DNA of 64,000 bases from Ailanthus altissimus (taxonomy: Eukaryota > Streptophyta > Magnoliopsida > Sapindales > Simaroubaceae), in assembly GCA_946807835.1 (NCBI GenBank), contig OX327696.1, positions 4,600,501-4,664,500 of the forward strand. Reading direction: 5' to 3'. Both the position numbers and the translations under genes were made by a program. Shown here piece after piece: positions 1-11,736 of the stretch; positions within the stretch are counted from its first letter, which is position 1, and every line of letters starts with the position of its first letter. A model generated the notes under the pieces. That model made no database searches. It saw nothing but the letters and a program-made list of their open reading frames with translations, and had not been told where the DNA came from.

Positions 1-1867
1 TTTGCTGGTTAAAGGGTATACCCATGTGTATCTAGTGAAGTCATCTAGAAAGCTTATGTAGTATTTATACCCTTGAGTTGAATTAATGGTAGCAGGGCCC
101 CAAAGATCTGTGTGTATTAGTTCTAAGGGTTTTTATGTTCTATGTAAGGAGTTTTGATGGTGTAATCTATGAAATTTTCCATGTTGACAATGAATGTAGA
201 AACCAAGATTAGTTTTTAAAGAAAACTGATTTTTATTGAATTTACTAATGTCCTTACAAGCTTTTACAACCTCTTTAAGTGCATTGTGGTTAGGATGACC
301 TAGCCTTTTATGTAGTAAGCTATAATCACTTATTGCCTTATTTTCTTCTAAGCTGGTGTTTAAAAAGGCTCTAAAACTAACACCTAGAGTATGCTTTGGA
401 CTTGTTATAGAGGAGTTCTACTTATTAACTTCAACAGAAAGTGAGAGAATTTTATTTAGCACCTTTGAATGGGGAGTCTTCTTGAGAGGTAACTGATACA
501 ACCCATCCTTAGCATATCTTTCCAGCAACATTTTTTCCTATCTCTTGTCCTTAATGAGCCAAAAATTGTTATGAAATTCAAGAAATATAGGATTGTCAAT
601 AGTTAATTTAGAAACATTAATTAAATTCTTGGAAATTTTGGGCACACAAAGTACTTGGTTTAAAAGAATATTTTCATGTGTATGTGTGTGTCTATTGACA
701 AGAAAATGAGAGTTTCCAATGTGAGAAATGAGAAGTTTGTTACCATTAGCCACTGTCACTTGTTCACTTCCTCAGTACTCATTTCTAGAATTGAGATTGC
801 TTGCATCATTAGTTAAGTGGTTTGTAGCACCACTCTCCATATACTACCCCTGATCAATAGTGTCATCAAAAGTTTTCATATATGCTAATAGAGAGGACAA
901 ATTGCTTTCATGCTGTCTTGTGTAACTATCATCAAATCTGTGCCAGCAGGTTGCTGCAGTATAGCCTGGTTTACCACAGATTTTGTATACTAGTCTTAGA
1001 TTAGTGTTGTTATTGTTGGTTTTATTTTTGTTGTTGTATGCATTACTGTCACTAGGTGGTTTGCCTCTTCCTGTGCCTATGAAATTATTGCTTCTTCCTC
1101 CAATATTTCTTTTCTGCCCTCTTTAAAATCAACCAAGAATGTTTGAGTAGGTAGTGAGTTGATCTATTCTGCTCTCATAGTTAAGCAACATGGCAAAGAT
1201 TTCCTGAAGTGAGGTTAGTTCATTTCTAGTAGTGATATTGACTACTATCGAGTCAAAATCTGAGCCAAATCTAGCTAAGATGCATAAAATTAAATCATCA
1301 TCAGCAATTTAATTTCCTGCAGCAGCAAGTTAGTTAGCTAAAGTTTTTATTTTTAAGAAGTAATCACTTACTGATAATCCACCCTTTTTAGTGGTTTGAA
1401 GCTGCATCCTCAACTGCAGTATTCTGGCATTTGATTGTGAAGAGAATAAACTTTCAATGGCAGTCCAAAGTTCATGTGATGTTGTGCAGTTAATTACAAT
1501 TCCAATCATTCCTTCTGACATAATTGACAAAAGCCAACTTATGAGCAAAATTGGTATTATTTCATTCAAAAGCATGCTCAGGATTGGGGTTTATGATAGT
1601 ATTATTCTACTCATTAATTGTGATGGTAAAGGATTCAAGCCTTTGTCTATTCCCATTAATAAAATCTTCAAGTCCATAACCACGAATAGTTAGCAATATC
1701 TGGAATTTTCACATCAGGTAATTCTGTTTGTCTAATTTAATACTAGCAAGGTTGTTTGATAGAGTGGTAATGTTAGTCTAGCTTATAGGATTGTTTAGTG
1801 ATGCATTGGTTTGGTTGATCATCTGTAAGTTTGTAAATTATTTTGAGATGGCCATAGGATCTAACAA
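1..1867 (-). pseudogene. Ty1/copia gag-pol relic, 5' half, running off the left edge
   Basis: Reading the minus strand from right to left, the pieces follow copia order. A gag domain (1575 to 1330; residues FSSQSNARILQLRMQLQ) comes first. A degenerate zinc knuckle follows near 990-940, CGKPGYTAATCWHRF, with the first Cys of the usual CxxC replaced by Tyr. A protease/pre-integrase segment is at 759-538 (VPKISKNLINVSKLT, FLEFHNNFWLIKD). The pre-integrase and start of integrase (LGHPNHNALKEVVKACKD) lie in 1-500. Frameshifts and stops separate the pieces, so it is not functional. The layout and the short LTR beside it suggest the Ale/Retrofit lineage (inference). The integrase core, reverse transcriptase and 3' LTR would lie left of the window. 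Confidence 0.85.
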
Positions 1868-1868
1868 T

Positions 1869-1881
1869 GCTCTAATACCAA
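1869..1881 (-). other. Primer binding site of the left copia relic
   Basis: The minus strand reads TTGGTATTAGAGC, one base off the usual copia primer site complementary to initiator Met-tRNA (TGGTATCAGAGC). It sits between the gag relic and the presumed 5' LTR, which fixes the element's orientation. Confidence 0.7.
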
Positions 1882-2066
1882 GAGCAAAATCTTAAAGGAT
1901 AGAGAAATTATCCTTTTATATTATGTTTTCGTTCTGTACATTACATTATAAATTTATTTATACTAAATAGTAATAAAAGCTTTATCACTATAAAATCAAA
2001 TATCAATTCTTATCATATTCTTAAAAGATAACTAACTTATTTGATTTATGTTTGATAAAAATAACA
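1882..2066 (-). repeat. Short 5' LTR of the left copia relic
   Basis: About 185 bp directly behind the primer site. On the minus strand it begins TGTTATTTTT and contains a TATA-like TAGTATAAATAAAT. The inner edge is set by the primer site. The outer edge is a guess based on the TG start, because the partner LTR is outside the window. Confidence 0.5.
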
Positions 2067-2280
2067 TGTCATACAAAAAGTTTAATTTTATCAAATTTTA
2101 ATTAAATAAAATTAATCCAAAAATGTTCATTTAATCCCATAATCATTCTTTAACATAAGTCATCAAAAATAATATATATATTTTAAATATATCCCATTAT
2201 AATTAAAATCATTAAAAATAACACACAATTATATATTTTATCCAAAATTATAAAAAAATTATAAAAAAATAAATTAACCA
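2067..2280. other. AT-rich spacer
   Basis: Almost pure A/T with homopolymer runs. No ORF, RNA gene or transposon terminus is visible. Confidence 0.5.
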
Positions 2281-2425
2281 CTCTAATCTCTCTGCGAGAG
2301 GATTCTCTCGTAGGAGCATATTTTAAACATACCCATTATTTGTTCCCGTTCACCAACTCTCGTACTCTCTTGTTTTGTACGCTGTTTTCACAGAAAAAAT
2401 AATTTTGTACATGTAATTATAAGCA
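2281..2425 (+). repeat. Upstream block A of BAHD1, repeated at 31960-32110
   Basis: This block matches 31960-32110 clearly. Both share GAGAGGATTC, then TCGTAGGAG, then ATATTTTAAACATA, and then a stretch with CATTCACCAACT or CGTTCACCAACT. It probably belongs to an old duplication of BAHD upstream sequence, because in one copy it lies about 360 bp before a BAHD start. Confidence 0.6.
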
Positions 2426-2589
2426 ACACTATTGATCCGGTTTAGCGGGTCTTTTCATTTTTATTGCAACTTCGTCACGTCGCCATTGGGATTTGGTTTG
2501 ATTATATAGCCCTGTCTTGATAGCATTTCTGAATTACGTGCTGACATGCATAATTGGAAAACGATGCTTCCTAAAGAGGGACAAATGCT

Positions 2590-2780
2590 TGTAAGTCCAC
2601 GTGCTACCCTGCATGTTAGTACACGTCCTTGCCTACATGTAAGTACACGCAATCTGCTGTTTGCGTGATGCCTGTGAATAAAAAATATTTGTAAATTCAC
2701 ATGCTTCCATGCATATATTGAATAGCGTTGACTAGATACTTACACATAAAGCAAAACAGCTAGAAAAAAAAGAGGAAAAA
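2590..2780 (+). promoter_or_regulatory. Proximal promoter and leader of BAHD1
   Basis: A perfect G-box CACGTG is at 2598-2603 and an RY-type CATGCA at 2708-2713. The segments CACGTGCTACCCTGCATG and GCGTTGACTAGATACTTA recur, almost unchanged, before BAHD2. This conservation between duplicated genes in an otherwise decayed AT-rich background marks the shared promoter. G-box plus RY motifs are often found in ABA- or seed-responsive promoters; that reading is inference. No convincing TATA box was found. Confidence 0.5.
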
Positions 2781-4151
2781 ATGGAGGTTGAAATAATTTC
2801 TACAGAGTGCATCAGACCCTCTTCTCCAATACCTCCTCACCTGAGAACCCACGAGTTCTCTCTTCTTGATCAATTTTATGATCTGCAAATCTACGCTCCT
2901 ATAGTCCTATACTATCCCGTCGATCAAAACACAAGTCTTTCCACCTCCGGTGATGTTAAATTGCAAATGCTGAAACAATCTCTTTCAGAAACTTTAGCCC
3001 TTTTTTACCCATTGGCTGGAAAGATAAAAGACAATCTTTCTATTGACTGCAACGATGAAGGCATTTACTTTACAGAGGCTCGAGTTAAAAGTCCTCTCCA
3101 TGAATTTCTTAACCAAATAGATCTTACTTTGATCAATAAATTCATTCCTTTTGACGCTAGTGAGCAAGGTGGATCGATTTCAGGACTCCATGTAGCAAAG
3201 GTACAAGTAACAATGTTTTCCTGTGGTGGTCTTGCCATCTCCATGCCTATATCACATCTGTTCGGAGATGCAATATCCGCTTACTGGATCCTCAAGAGTT
3301 GGGCTGCCGCCGCTTGTCAGAATACAAAAGAAGCAATACGTCCCAACTATAATGCTTCATTTTTATTTCCTCAAAATCATGCATTTCCTAGAGACTTAAC
3401 TTGGCCAGCCACATGCAAAAAATTTACACATTCTGGTAGAATTGTTACTCAGAGATTTGTATTTGATGCCAAAGCGATAGCTGCCCTTAAAGCCAAAGCA
3501 ACCAGCTCAATTGTTCAAAATCCAACACGTATTGAGGTCGTGTCAGCATTCCTTTCTAAATGCATCATGAAAGCCCACAAAACAAAATTTGGCTTATACA
3601 AACCAACTCGATTAACCCATTTTGTAAATTTGCGACAAAAAGCTGGGCGGCAACTATCTAAATATTCCATTGGTAACATTATTTGGACAGCAAATGCACT
3701 GTGCACAGATGAACAGCAGGAGTTGGACAGTTTGGTGTACTTGCTGAGGAAAGCAATAGCTGAAGTTAATGGAGATCTTGTGAAGAGCTTCCAAGGCGAA
3801 GGAGGGTTTCTTAAACTTTGTGAAGCTATAAAAGATGATAATATAGCATATTCAAGTGTAGCTGATCGAATTTTATTTACTGGTTTGGCTGGCATTGATT
3901 TCTATGACATTGATTTTGGATGGGGAAAGCCGATTTGGATGAGCTTTCCTTATTCCGAAGGATTCGCTCCCGATTCTGTCAATTCTATCATGCTCGTGAA
4001 TACAAAACCGGGAGATGGGATTGAAGCATGGTTATATATGTTTGAGGAGGTCGTGAATATATTAGAACATGATGAAGAATTATTAGCATTTGCTACCATG
4101 AATCCAAGTCCCTTAGGTGTTAAGAATAAGCTACCTACATCCCGTTTATAA
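2781..4151 (+). CDS. BAHD1: BAHD acyltransferase, vinorine-synthase-like, intact
   Basis: Single-exon ORF of 456 residues, normal for BAHD enzymes (about 430-460). Family enzymes transfer an acyl group from acyl-CoA, often acetyl-CoA, to an alcohol or amine of a specialised metabolite in the cytosol. The catalytic HxxxD motif is HLFGD at residues 159-163. The structural DFGWG motif is at residues 378-382, and the N-terminal [11 protein letters not shown] start is present (RPSSPIP). The ATG at 2781 is the first in the leader, with A at -3 and G at +4. Compared with BAHD2 it lacks six residues after GDV (residue 59), an in-frame 18-bp loss. The 3' end differs from BAHD2 (VKNKLPTSRL). A polyadenylation signal follows at 4261. 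The substrate cannot be told from sequence. Confidence 0.95.
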   Translation: MEVEIISTECIRPSSPIPPHLRTHEFSLLDQFYDLQIYAPIVLYYPVDQNTSLSTSGDVKLQMLKQSLSETLALFYPLAGKIKDNLSIDCNDEGIYFTEARVKSPLHEFLNQIDLTLINKFIPFDASEQGGSISGLHVAKVQVTMFSCGGLAISMPISHLFGDAISAYWILKSWAAAACQNTKEAIRPNYNASFLFPQNHAFPRDLTWPATCKKFTHSGRIVTQRFVFDAKAIAALKAKATSSIVQNPTRIEVVSAFLSKCIMKAHKTKFGLYKPTRLTHFVNLRQKAGRQLSKYSIGNIIWTANALCTDEQQELDSLVYLLRKAIAEVNGDLVKSFQGEGGFLKLCEAIKDDNIAYSSVADRILFTGLAGIDFYDIDFGWGKPIWMSFPYSEGFAPDSVNSIMLVNTKPGDGIEAWLYMFEEVVNILEHDEELLAFATMNPSPLGVKNKLPTSRL

Positions 4152-4260
4152 TTCTCCTTTGTTGAGTTATAGTTTATATTGTTCTTTGTTGGTGGTTTCT
4201 TTCTATTGGAGCTAAATTCCTTGGTTTTCCTTCTCAGCTTTGTATTTTCTTTTTTACTTT

Positions 4261-4266
4261 AATAAA
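4261..4266 (+). terminator. Polyadenylation signal of BAHD1
   Basis: AATAAA lies 110 bp after the stop. The same context (TTTAATAAAAGTTxCTCG) follows BAHD2 at 19983. Confidence 0.6.
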
Positions 4267-4379
4267 AGTTGCTCGTTTTAATTGAGTTTTATTCTATTTT
4301 ATTTAGTTATATGTTGAAGTTTCCCATTTGGACCTTGTGAAAATTATCTTATCCTCACTTATTTTTTTAAATTGCGAGA

Positions 4380-5050
4380 ATGTGTAAAAAAAAATATTCT
4401 TAACACTTAGTCAATGTTTATTCATAAAAGATGGTATTTGTGTTTAAGATGGTAAGAAAGATTAGCAGAATTCTATGATTCTCAATAATCTGTAATAATA
4501 GTTTAATAGAATGATCTAATGAATTGAATCTCTTAAATAGAGTGAGTTGAACGAATTATGAATAAACATTCATGTATATTTATAGTGTATAAATTCAAAT
4601 CCTATTTAAAGTATGAATAAAATTAAATATAAATTAATTAAGAATTCTAATTCATTTTAATCAAAGAGAATGATTTATGCTCAAAATATGAATAAAATTA
4701 AATATGAATTAATTAAGAATTCTAATCTATTTCAATCAAAGAGAATGATTTAAGTTCGAAGAGAAGAATTTAAGTCAAATTCTTTCACATGTGAAAATTG
4801 TTTCATGTAAAATTAAAATATTAATTATAATCCAAATAGAATCCAAATTTTAATATGTACCTATCTCTTTATAGACCCATTTGTAGGATCTATGGATTGA
4901 TGGGTCTAGTTACTTGATAAATTAGATATGAATTTTGGTTGAGTTCTTTCGGAGACTGAACTATGAGCCAGCTAGTTGGCTTTTATATAATGGGCCTAAT
5001 AGATGTCCCCCATAAGTGAAGTAGTATATTAACTTGAGTGAAAGCATTAT
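4380..5050. repeat. AT-rich segment with a 75-bp tandem duplication (4613-4762)
   Basis: Two consecutive copies start ATGAATAAAATTAAATAT at 4613 and 4688, giving a period of 75 bp. Each runs to an AAGAGAATGATTTA segment. The flanks (a TATA-like stretch near 4575, and GGGTCTAG near 4903) look LTR-like, but no termini could be fixed. Confidence 0.55.
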
Positions 5051-6229
5051 AGATACACTTCTTTGCTTTCCACCAACGAGCGCCTTATGTATGAAAGGTT
5101 TTCTGATTTCCTCTTTAGTGTTATTGTTTCTGGCTATTGCATCCTTTTGAATACTAGAGATTATTTAGGCTAAAAGGCAGATATGTGCATGGTTTCTTCT
5201 TAGCATGCGTTAGCATCTGACTGACTTAAATTGATAAGTGAAATGATGCATTTAAGAGATTCCAGAATCTCTTAGTACATTATCATCATAGTCCTTCTAT
5301 TTTCATCTAATTACTTTAAAAGTAAACAATACTTACTTTTATTTACAATTTGATCCCTAAACAATATCTTGTAAAAGAATGCTTTTATATATATAACATA
5401 ATAAATATGTGATCATGTATATGACAATTCGTGCAATTATGTGGAAAAAAAAATTCATACATATAAAATAAAAAAATATTAACCAAGTAAGACTTCTTAT
5501 TTTCTTCCTTCTAACTTTTATGGTCTTATTTTTGCCATAGTTCCTATAAACTGTGGGAGCATCTTGAAGGACCTTTTAGTCTTCATGGTTTCATTTTTAT
5601 GCAACTTGGAGGGTCTTAATCTCTTTAGAATGGGAGTGATAAGAGGAATGAGTGCCCAATGATCGTGTAGAAGAATATTAAATCTTGCTTTTGTATATGT
5701 ATAGCAAAAATATTTGTGTTACTTTCATCATATTGCATCTTATGACAAATTTGACTCAAAATATGTGATAAGAATTCTGAAAAAGTGTTACTTCCTAATA
5801 TGTTAATTGAATGCGATGTTTGAGTAAATCAAGTGAGATAAGAATTACTTCTTGTATTGTTTTTGGGGTGCGACTCTAAATTATGTTTTCGAGAAGAGCA
5901 GCTTCATGTTTTTAGAAGTATTATAGTAGTATGTTGCTAAAGAATGGTGGCTTTATGGGCATATAACCCTTTCAAGGAAGTCTTTATGTAGATTATTGGT
6001 CAGATGGTCATACCTAGACTAGTTATCAATTATTTCAAAAAAGCAAGCCTATGTTATTTGTCAAATCAATGTAACCTTAAAAAAGGGCCTCCTATACTCA
6101 TCCTTATAAACAATATGACTTGACTAGAGAAGAATATAGAGTGAATTTATATCAAACTATTATATAATGACTTCTATTTAGTAACAATCTAAAACATATA
6201 TTTTACTTTCAAGGGAGAGTGTTCCGAGG
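5051..6229. other. Non-coding stretch, nothing recognised
   Basis: No ORF of useful length, RNA gene or transposon end is visible on either strand. Composition resembles the degenerate repeat to its right. Confidence 0.4.
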
Positions 6230-7345
6230 AACTATAAACTTCTAAGGAAGACTTTGTGTTTCTTGTGGAAAAGGAGCCAAAGATACATTCTCTTATAGAA
6301 AAAGTTCTGCTATTGTTTATATTTCCTAGGAAAAGTGACCTGAAGGTAAACGATTGTTCAAGGAGAACTTTGTGCTTCTACAAAAGAGGGATCTTTCCAA
6401 AGAAGTTCGTCTTTATCATCTTATAATCTGTGCTTTTGAAGAAATGTGACCTAATGGTCAATGATCTTTTAATGAGGACTTTAGGCTTTTACAAAAAGGA
6501 GATCCTTCCAAAGAAGTTTATTTTATGTCTCACACTTCCCAAAAAGTGTGACCTATAAGTCTGCAATTTTTCAAGGAAGATTTTTGTGCTTTCAATAAAG
6601 AAGATTCCTTTTAAAGAAGTGCGTCTTATGTCTTGTGCCTTGTACCTTTAGGAAAGTGTGACCTAGGGTCAACAATCTTCTAAGGAAGGCTTTAGACCAA
6701 ATCATCATATAGTCATAACCTCAAATCATCATATCGTCATAACCTTATAGGATGGACATTCTATAGAAATATGGTTTAGAGACACACACGACCATTCTAT
6801 AGAAGTCTTATAATTTATTTTCTTAAGAGGCAAAGGTAATAAGCCACTCTAAAGAAGTTTTTATAATGCTTTATTTTTTAAAATGCTTTATTTTAAAAAA
6901 AAACCTTTTGATATGCTTTCTTCAAAAGCAAGGCACTAGCCCCTTCTAAAGAAGTTTTTTTTATATGTGTGATTCTTAAAAAATGTTCTGGACTCCTTTA
7001 GAGAAGTCTTTATAGTGTGTGTGTTTCTTGGTAAAGGCACTAGATCCTTTCAAAGAAGTCTTTGGACATATGTGCTTCTTCGTAAAGATATTGTGTTCTT
7101 CCAGAGAAGTCTTTTATTTGAACACTTATTTGGTAAAAGTACTAAACCTTTTTAAAGAAGTCATTTAATGTTTAGGCTTCTTTGGTAAAGGTTTTGGATC
7201 TTTACAAAAAAATTCTTTTGATCTAAATGCTTCTTTGGTAAAGATACTGGATCATTCCAAAGAAGTTTTTCAATGTATGCACTTTTTTGGCAAAAGTTCT
7301 AAACCCTTCTAAAGAAGTCTTTTAATTTGAATACTTCTTTGGTAA
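6230..7345. repeat. Degenerate ~52-bp minisatellite with hairpin-forming units
   Basis: In the right half AAAGAAGT-type cores recur near 6951, 7001, 7052, 7104, 7155, 7207, 7259 and 7312, spacing 50-53 bp. In the left half a TGTGACCT core recurs near 6336, 6446, 6549 and 6659, spacing 103-110 bp, i.e. a dimeric order. A typical unit carries inverted arms: CTTCTTTGG at 7230-7238 and CCAAAGAAG at 7257-7265, perfect over 9 bp with an 18-nt loop. The period is not a multiple of three, so a coding repeat is unlikely. Confidence 0.75.
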
Positions 7346-7430
7346 AGGTTTAGCTTAATGGAAGCTATAAAGAACTTAAAGTAAACACAGCCTATTGAAG
7401 AGATATGAAAGTTTAGTTTAAGGGAGACAA

Positions 7431-7827
7431 TGTTAGATTAAACCAAACTTGTTTGGGAAAGACCTAAATTACCTTATTTGAGTTAGTTTAGGATATTTTG
7501 ATATTAATAGTTTTCTTGTAGGATTTATTTTATTAAAGGTGGAGTCCTAATTGTTTAAGGATTATGAATATAAGTTTAACAAGGAATTTGATATCTCTCA
7601 CTATATAAAGAGGCTAGATGATACATAAAAAATTTATGAGAAAGTAACTATGTGGTGGATCATAGTAAAAAATACTCTTGTATTTTATATTATAATATTA
7701 TAGTGGATTATATGTAGCCCAAATTTGGGTGAACCACATTAAATTGTTTGTAATTTTTATGTGATTTATTACAAATTAAGGTGAATTACATTAATCTTTT
7801 TCTCTTGTATTTATTAACTTTTAAACA
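7431..7827 (+). repeat. Copia-type LTR (about 397 bp)
   Basis: It begins TGTTAGATTAAACC, contains a TATA box (CTATATAAAG near 7600) and a GTAGCCC...GGGTGAACCACAT block typical of copia LTR R/U5 regions. It ends ...TTTTAAACA before a degraded primer-site-like TATCAGAG (7830-7838). A purine-rich AAGGGAGACA precedes it like a polypurine tract, so it is unclear whether it is a 5', 3' or solo LTR. Confidence 0.6.
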
Positions 7828-8950
7828 ATATATCAGAGTTAAAATACTAACACTGATAACACTAGAGGTGGTGTTCCAATATCTAACCAGGTTGTGGTGA
7901 ATGTTACAATTTTTTATGAAGGATCTATCCCATGTAAAATTGTCATATCTGTCATACTAGTAGAAAGGGATATTATGCCATCTGATGGGATTAGGGATTT
8001 TGATAATGCAACTTTGAATAATATGCATAATGTAAAGGATGTGGCTAATAAAAAGCATGGTGTTGTTGCTTCCATAATGAATAATGATACTTTTGAAGCT
8101 ATCAACATAGATTTCCCGTGTTCAGACTCTTTGTATATAGAAAATCTTAGAATCTTAGATAATTAGCCTCAGAGATTGGATAACAATGAAATTCTTATGA
8201 CCAGGTCTACATCTTGACACCTAGGTAGAATGATGACTCGATGAGGATTGATTTGGAGAGGGCTTTTTCATTCTCACTTGAACTGCTTTTCTCCCATGAG
8301 TCCGCTTCTAAGATATAGTGTAGTATAAATTTTGAACTGGTCAATGGTGTTTCGCAGAAGCCCTTTTAAGGCTTTGAAGGATAAAAATTACTTATATTCT
8401 CACTAAACCTTCTATTGAGGATGGATTTGAAGTGGTGATGTCTAAATCTTAGCGCCGAAAGCTTAGATCCATAAAAAATAAGGATATTTAGGTCATATAC
8501 TTTCCTAAGTTATAGGTAACTCTCCTTCTGTTTCCAAATAAAAGTTTAATTTAGAATATTAGTGGATAGATGAATACTCAGTCCTACAATGAGCTTGCTA
8601 ATTTGTGTTCTTTGCATAAGCCCTTGCTAATTTGTGTTCTTTGCATAAACCCTTGCTAGTTGTTATAGCTGAGCCTATGATGAGTTTTGATTCTATTCAT
8701 GCGTTCTTTTGGCATAGTCTTAATGTTTTACTAGTCCACAGCATGAATAATGCTATTCCAAAGTAAGCATCACATAAATGCCTCAAGAACAAAATGCATA
8801 AACAAACAAACTAGCCAAAGAAGCATCTATAGTTGAACTTAACCAAATAATCTTGCTTTCAACAAGAGCAAAAATAGTAATTGAGGATTTTATGGAAGTT
8901 CATGATCTGATGAAAATAATGTAGGATTCGACATCATTCTACATGCTATG
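7828..8950 (+). other. Possible retroelement leader or ORF1 relic
   Basis: A 90-residue ORF (7894-8166) starts shortly after the primer-site-like sequence but matches no family I recognise. Around 8400-8470 one frame reads like DGFEVVMSKS, stop, RRKLR, a pattern seen in plant LINE ORF1 or gag-like proteins. The similarity is weak. The rest has no clear feature. Confidence 0.25.
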
Positions 8951-11736
8951 TTAGCTGTCATGCCCCAGACTCAAAAGATTCGATACACGACATAACTTAT
9001 ATTCATTCAATAATAAACACACATATAATTTTAATGATTCTAGTATATTTTTAAATTCTTGTTTATAAGTTGGCCTCATGTTTAAAAATATAAACATAAA
9101 TATTTATTAACGATATTTAAACATTCATTTCAATTTTTTCAGAATTATAACAATTGAATTATGACTGGGGCAATTAGTAAACCGGAGATATGCAGAGTTT
9201 TCTCAGAAATTAACACTCTACTACGTCACCAGTAGTAACTTTGTTACCGAAAACCTAGAATATATTCATTGCAAATTCTTACTTAAAATCAACCTATAAT
9301 CACACTCAATAAATAATACATAAGTATTTATTCAATAGGGACAAATCAAATATCTTAACCCACGTGTCCCCAAATGAAACATTCAGCAACCTAGCCTTAG
9401 GGAACCCAAGAAACAGCAGAAGCCTTACTAAATTCGTTAAGCACACATGTACCTTATTTACCTAAAATCATCATAAACTATAATGAGTATAAAACTCAGT
9501 AAGTATACTAGTTTTTCATATATCAAATACAAATATATATATATATGTATACAATGTATGTGTATGATATGCTGTGATAAATCAAAATCATAATCTTATC
9601 AAATCACATGTCAAGTAAGCGCTTACACATTCTTTCAAAACATATAATAGGAATACCATCACTCAACTACTACTTAATAGAACTTTCATATCACATATCA
9701 CATAATGAACTAAATGTCACTCGTAGGTGATATACTGTATGAGAAGAATAGTACAAGTGAGGTTTTAAAGTACATATATATAATGCTCATGCCCAAAGAA
9801 AAAAGCTAAACCCTCACCCTGATCATCGATGAGTCCTCTCACATGCACCAATACGCCACTACACGAATGTAATGACTCAATCTTCCTTTAGGTACTAATA
9901 GGATCCTCCCTACATACGGAACACATAACATATACTAATCCCGAAGAAAATGCCACACATAAAGGCCATACAAATCACATAAGATGCCTACTAAGTAAAT
10001 AGTGAGTTCAAGCATCCTCAAAACACAAAACTAATCTCATAGACATTTTTTGCTTCAAAAGCTTTCTTTGTTAAATATATTTCATTTTGAAAGCTCACTT
10101 TCATAAACACATGTATGTCCATACTCAATGTCAATATTCACATTCATAAACATATGTCTTTCACATTTCATATCAAATATACTTTGGCATAACATAAACA
10201 TATTTCTAAGCACATTTACAAAATCATACATAGATAATTACTATGCTTATCGTGATTTCAGTAAAAGTCTAGTATACTTACCTCTTAACACTTTCGAGTA
10301 CAAGACTTAATTCTCCTTAATCTATCAATAGAGATTAATCCTTTCATAAGCCTCACAATTCACACAAAACACTTTAAATAGCTTACAAAATTATACATAT
10401 TGCACTTATCACATTGAATTCGTTTAATGACTTAGTTTCTCAAAACCTGTCATTTTGACCACTTACACTTAACAAAAACTTTTTATACATTAAATGATGT
10501 CCAATTACTCCAACATTAGAATATATCTTTCTTAACTCATATACCCTCCTTATGTATGAATATTATATCATAATTTCTACACAATCCATTTCATAAACAC
10601 CATTGAATCCAAATTATTATTCTGGCGGGATCAAGATATTTACTGAAAAGTATTTAGTCTCCCAATTTTATAAAATCATATACTAACTCAAAAATTATAA
10701 AACTATCACAGAATTACTCTTGATACATATTTCAATATATGATAAATATTTCACTTCAAAATTCCTATCAAAAATATTTTAAAACTATTTTATTCCATAG
10801 CTTTAAAAATCTATAAATCAAATACTGCAATTGGCTGATACATTTTAAAGAATTATAACAATTTAACCACATTGATATAAATTCTCAATTTTGAATATAT
10901 CATATTAGACATATAAATTTATCATATTACAGAAATTTATAATTTTTGAAGATCATTAGTAGATCCAAAATTGTTTGTTACTTTATCATACTGTTAATAC
11001 AGGAAATTTTTAGAATTTCAGGATCATTTTGATAAATTTATTACAAATTCAATTTTTAGAATTTTCAATCGATTCAAAGTTTTAAATGATTCTATACATG
11101 TCTAGTTTTATAGTCTCAAAATTCAAAACTAGAATTGAAGCACAACAATTTATTTAATTTCTGGATCAAGAGACTATCAAGTAGAAATTCTGCAATTCAT
11201 CATAATTTATCAAGCTATCTATATAATCATCATCAATTCTCAATATATCTTACAAAATTCACATCAAATCTCTAATTTTTCATTTGTCCAGAAATCAAAA
11301 CTTAAAGAAATTAACTTAATTAACACCAATAAATTGAGAAATAGTTATAATATACCTCTTAAAACTCTAAATTTCAATTTCTTCTTCTTCTTCTTCTCTT
11401 TCTCTCCCCTCTATTTCTCTCTTTACTCTCTCTAAAGGGGTGGCTCGACCCAAAAATAAGTAAATTAGGATTTAAAATATGTATTTTTATATTAAGAGGC
11501 TAATTTTTAGTATTTATGAATTAGCCCCTAAAACTTTCAAAGTATTACAATTTGGTCCCAAAAATAAATATAAAGTCTTGCAAATAAATTCAATACTAAT
11601 AGTAGGTCCTTAATCTATACAAACACTACTAATAACAATACATAAATCAAGTATCATCCATATAAAAAAAATATGAATATATATAAGTACAAATATTTAT
11701 TTTTTTCGATTGTGGATAAGTGGTTACTACATTAGC
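8951..11736. mobile_element. Solo LTR of 2776 bp with TSD TTAGC
   Basis: The element at 8956-11731 starts TGTCATGCCCC and ends TTACTACA. It is bounded by the 5-bp direct repeat TTAGC at 8951-8955 and 11732-11736. TG...CA ends plus a 5-bp target duplication and no internal coding region are the marks of a solo LTR. It contains a pyrimidine-rich tract (11380-11430) and no significant ORF. Family not identified; TGTCA-GCCCC starts are common among long plant LTRs (recollection, not searched). Similar sequence continues on both sides only as flank. Confidence 0.7.

Noticed and set aside
3515..3895. 126-residue ORF on the minus strand inside BAHD1
   Set aside because: It lies opposite an intact BAHD frame, has no family resemblance, and similar shadows occur opposite the other BAHD copies (19137-19472, 37566-37868, 40811-41113).
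6230..7345. CRISPR array
   Set aside because: The repeat units are degenerate, units adjoin without unique spacers of fixed length, and the context is a plant nuclear genome.
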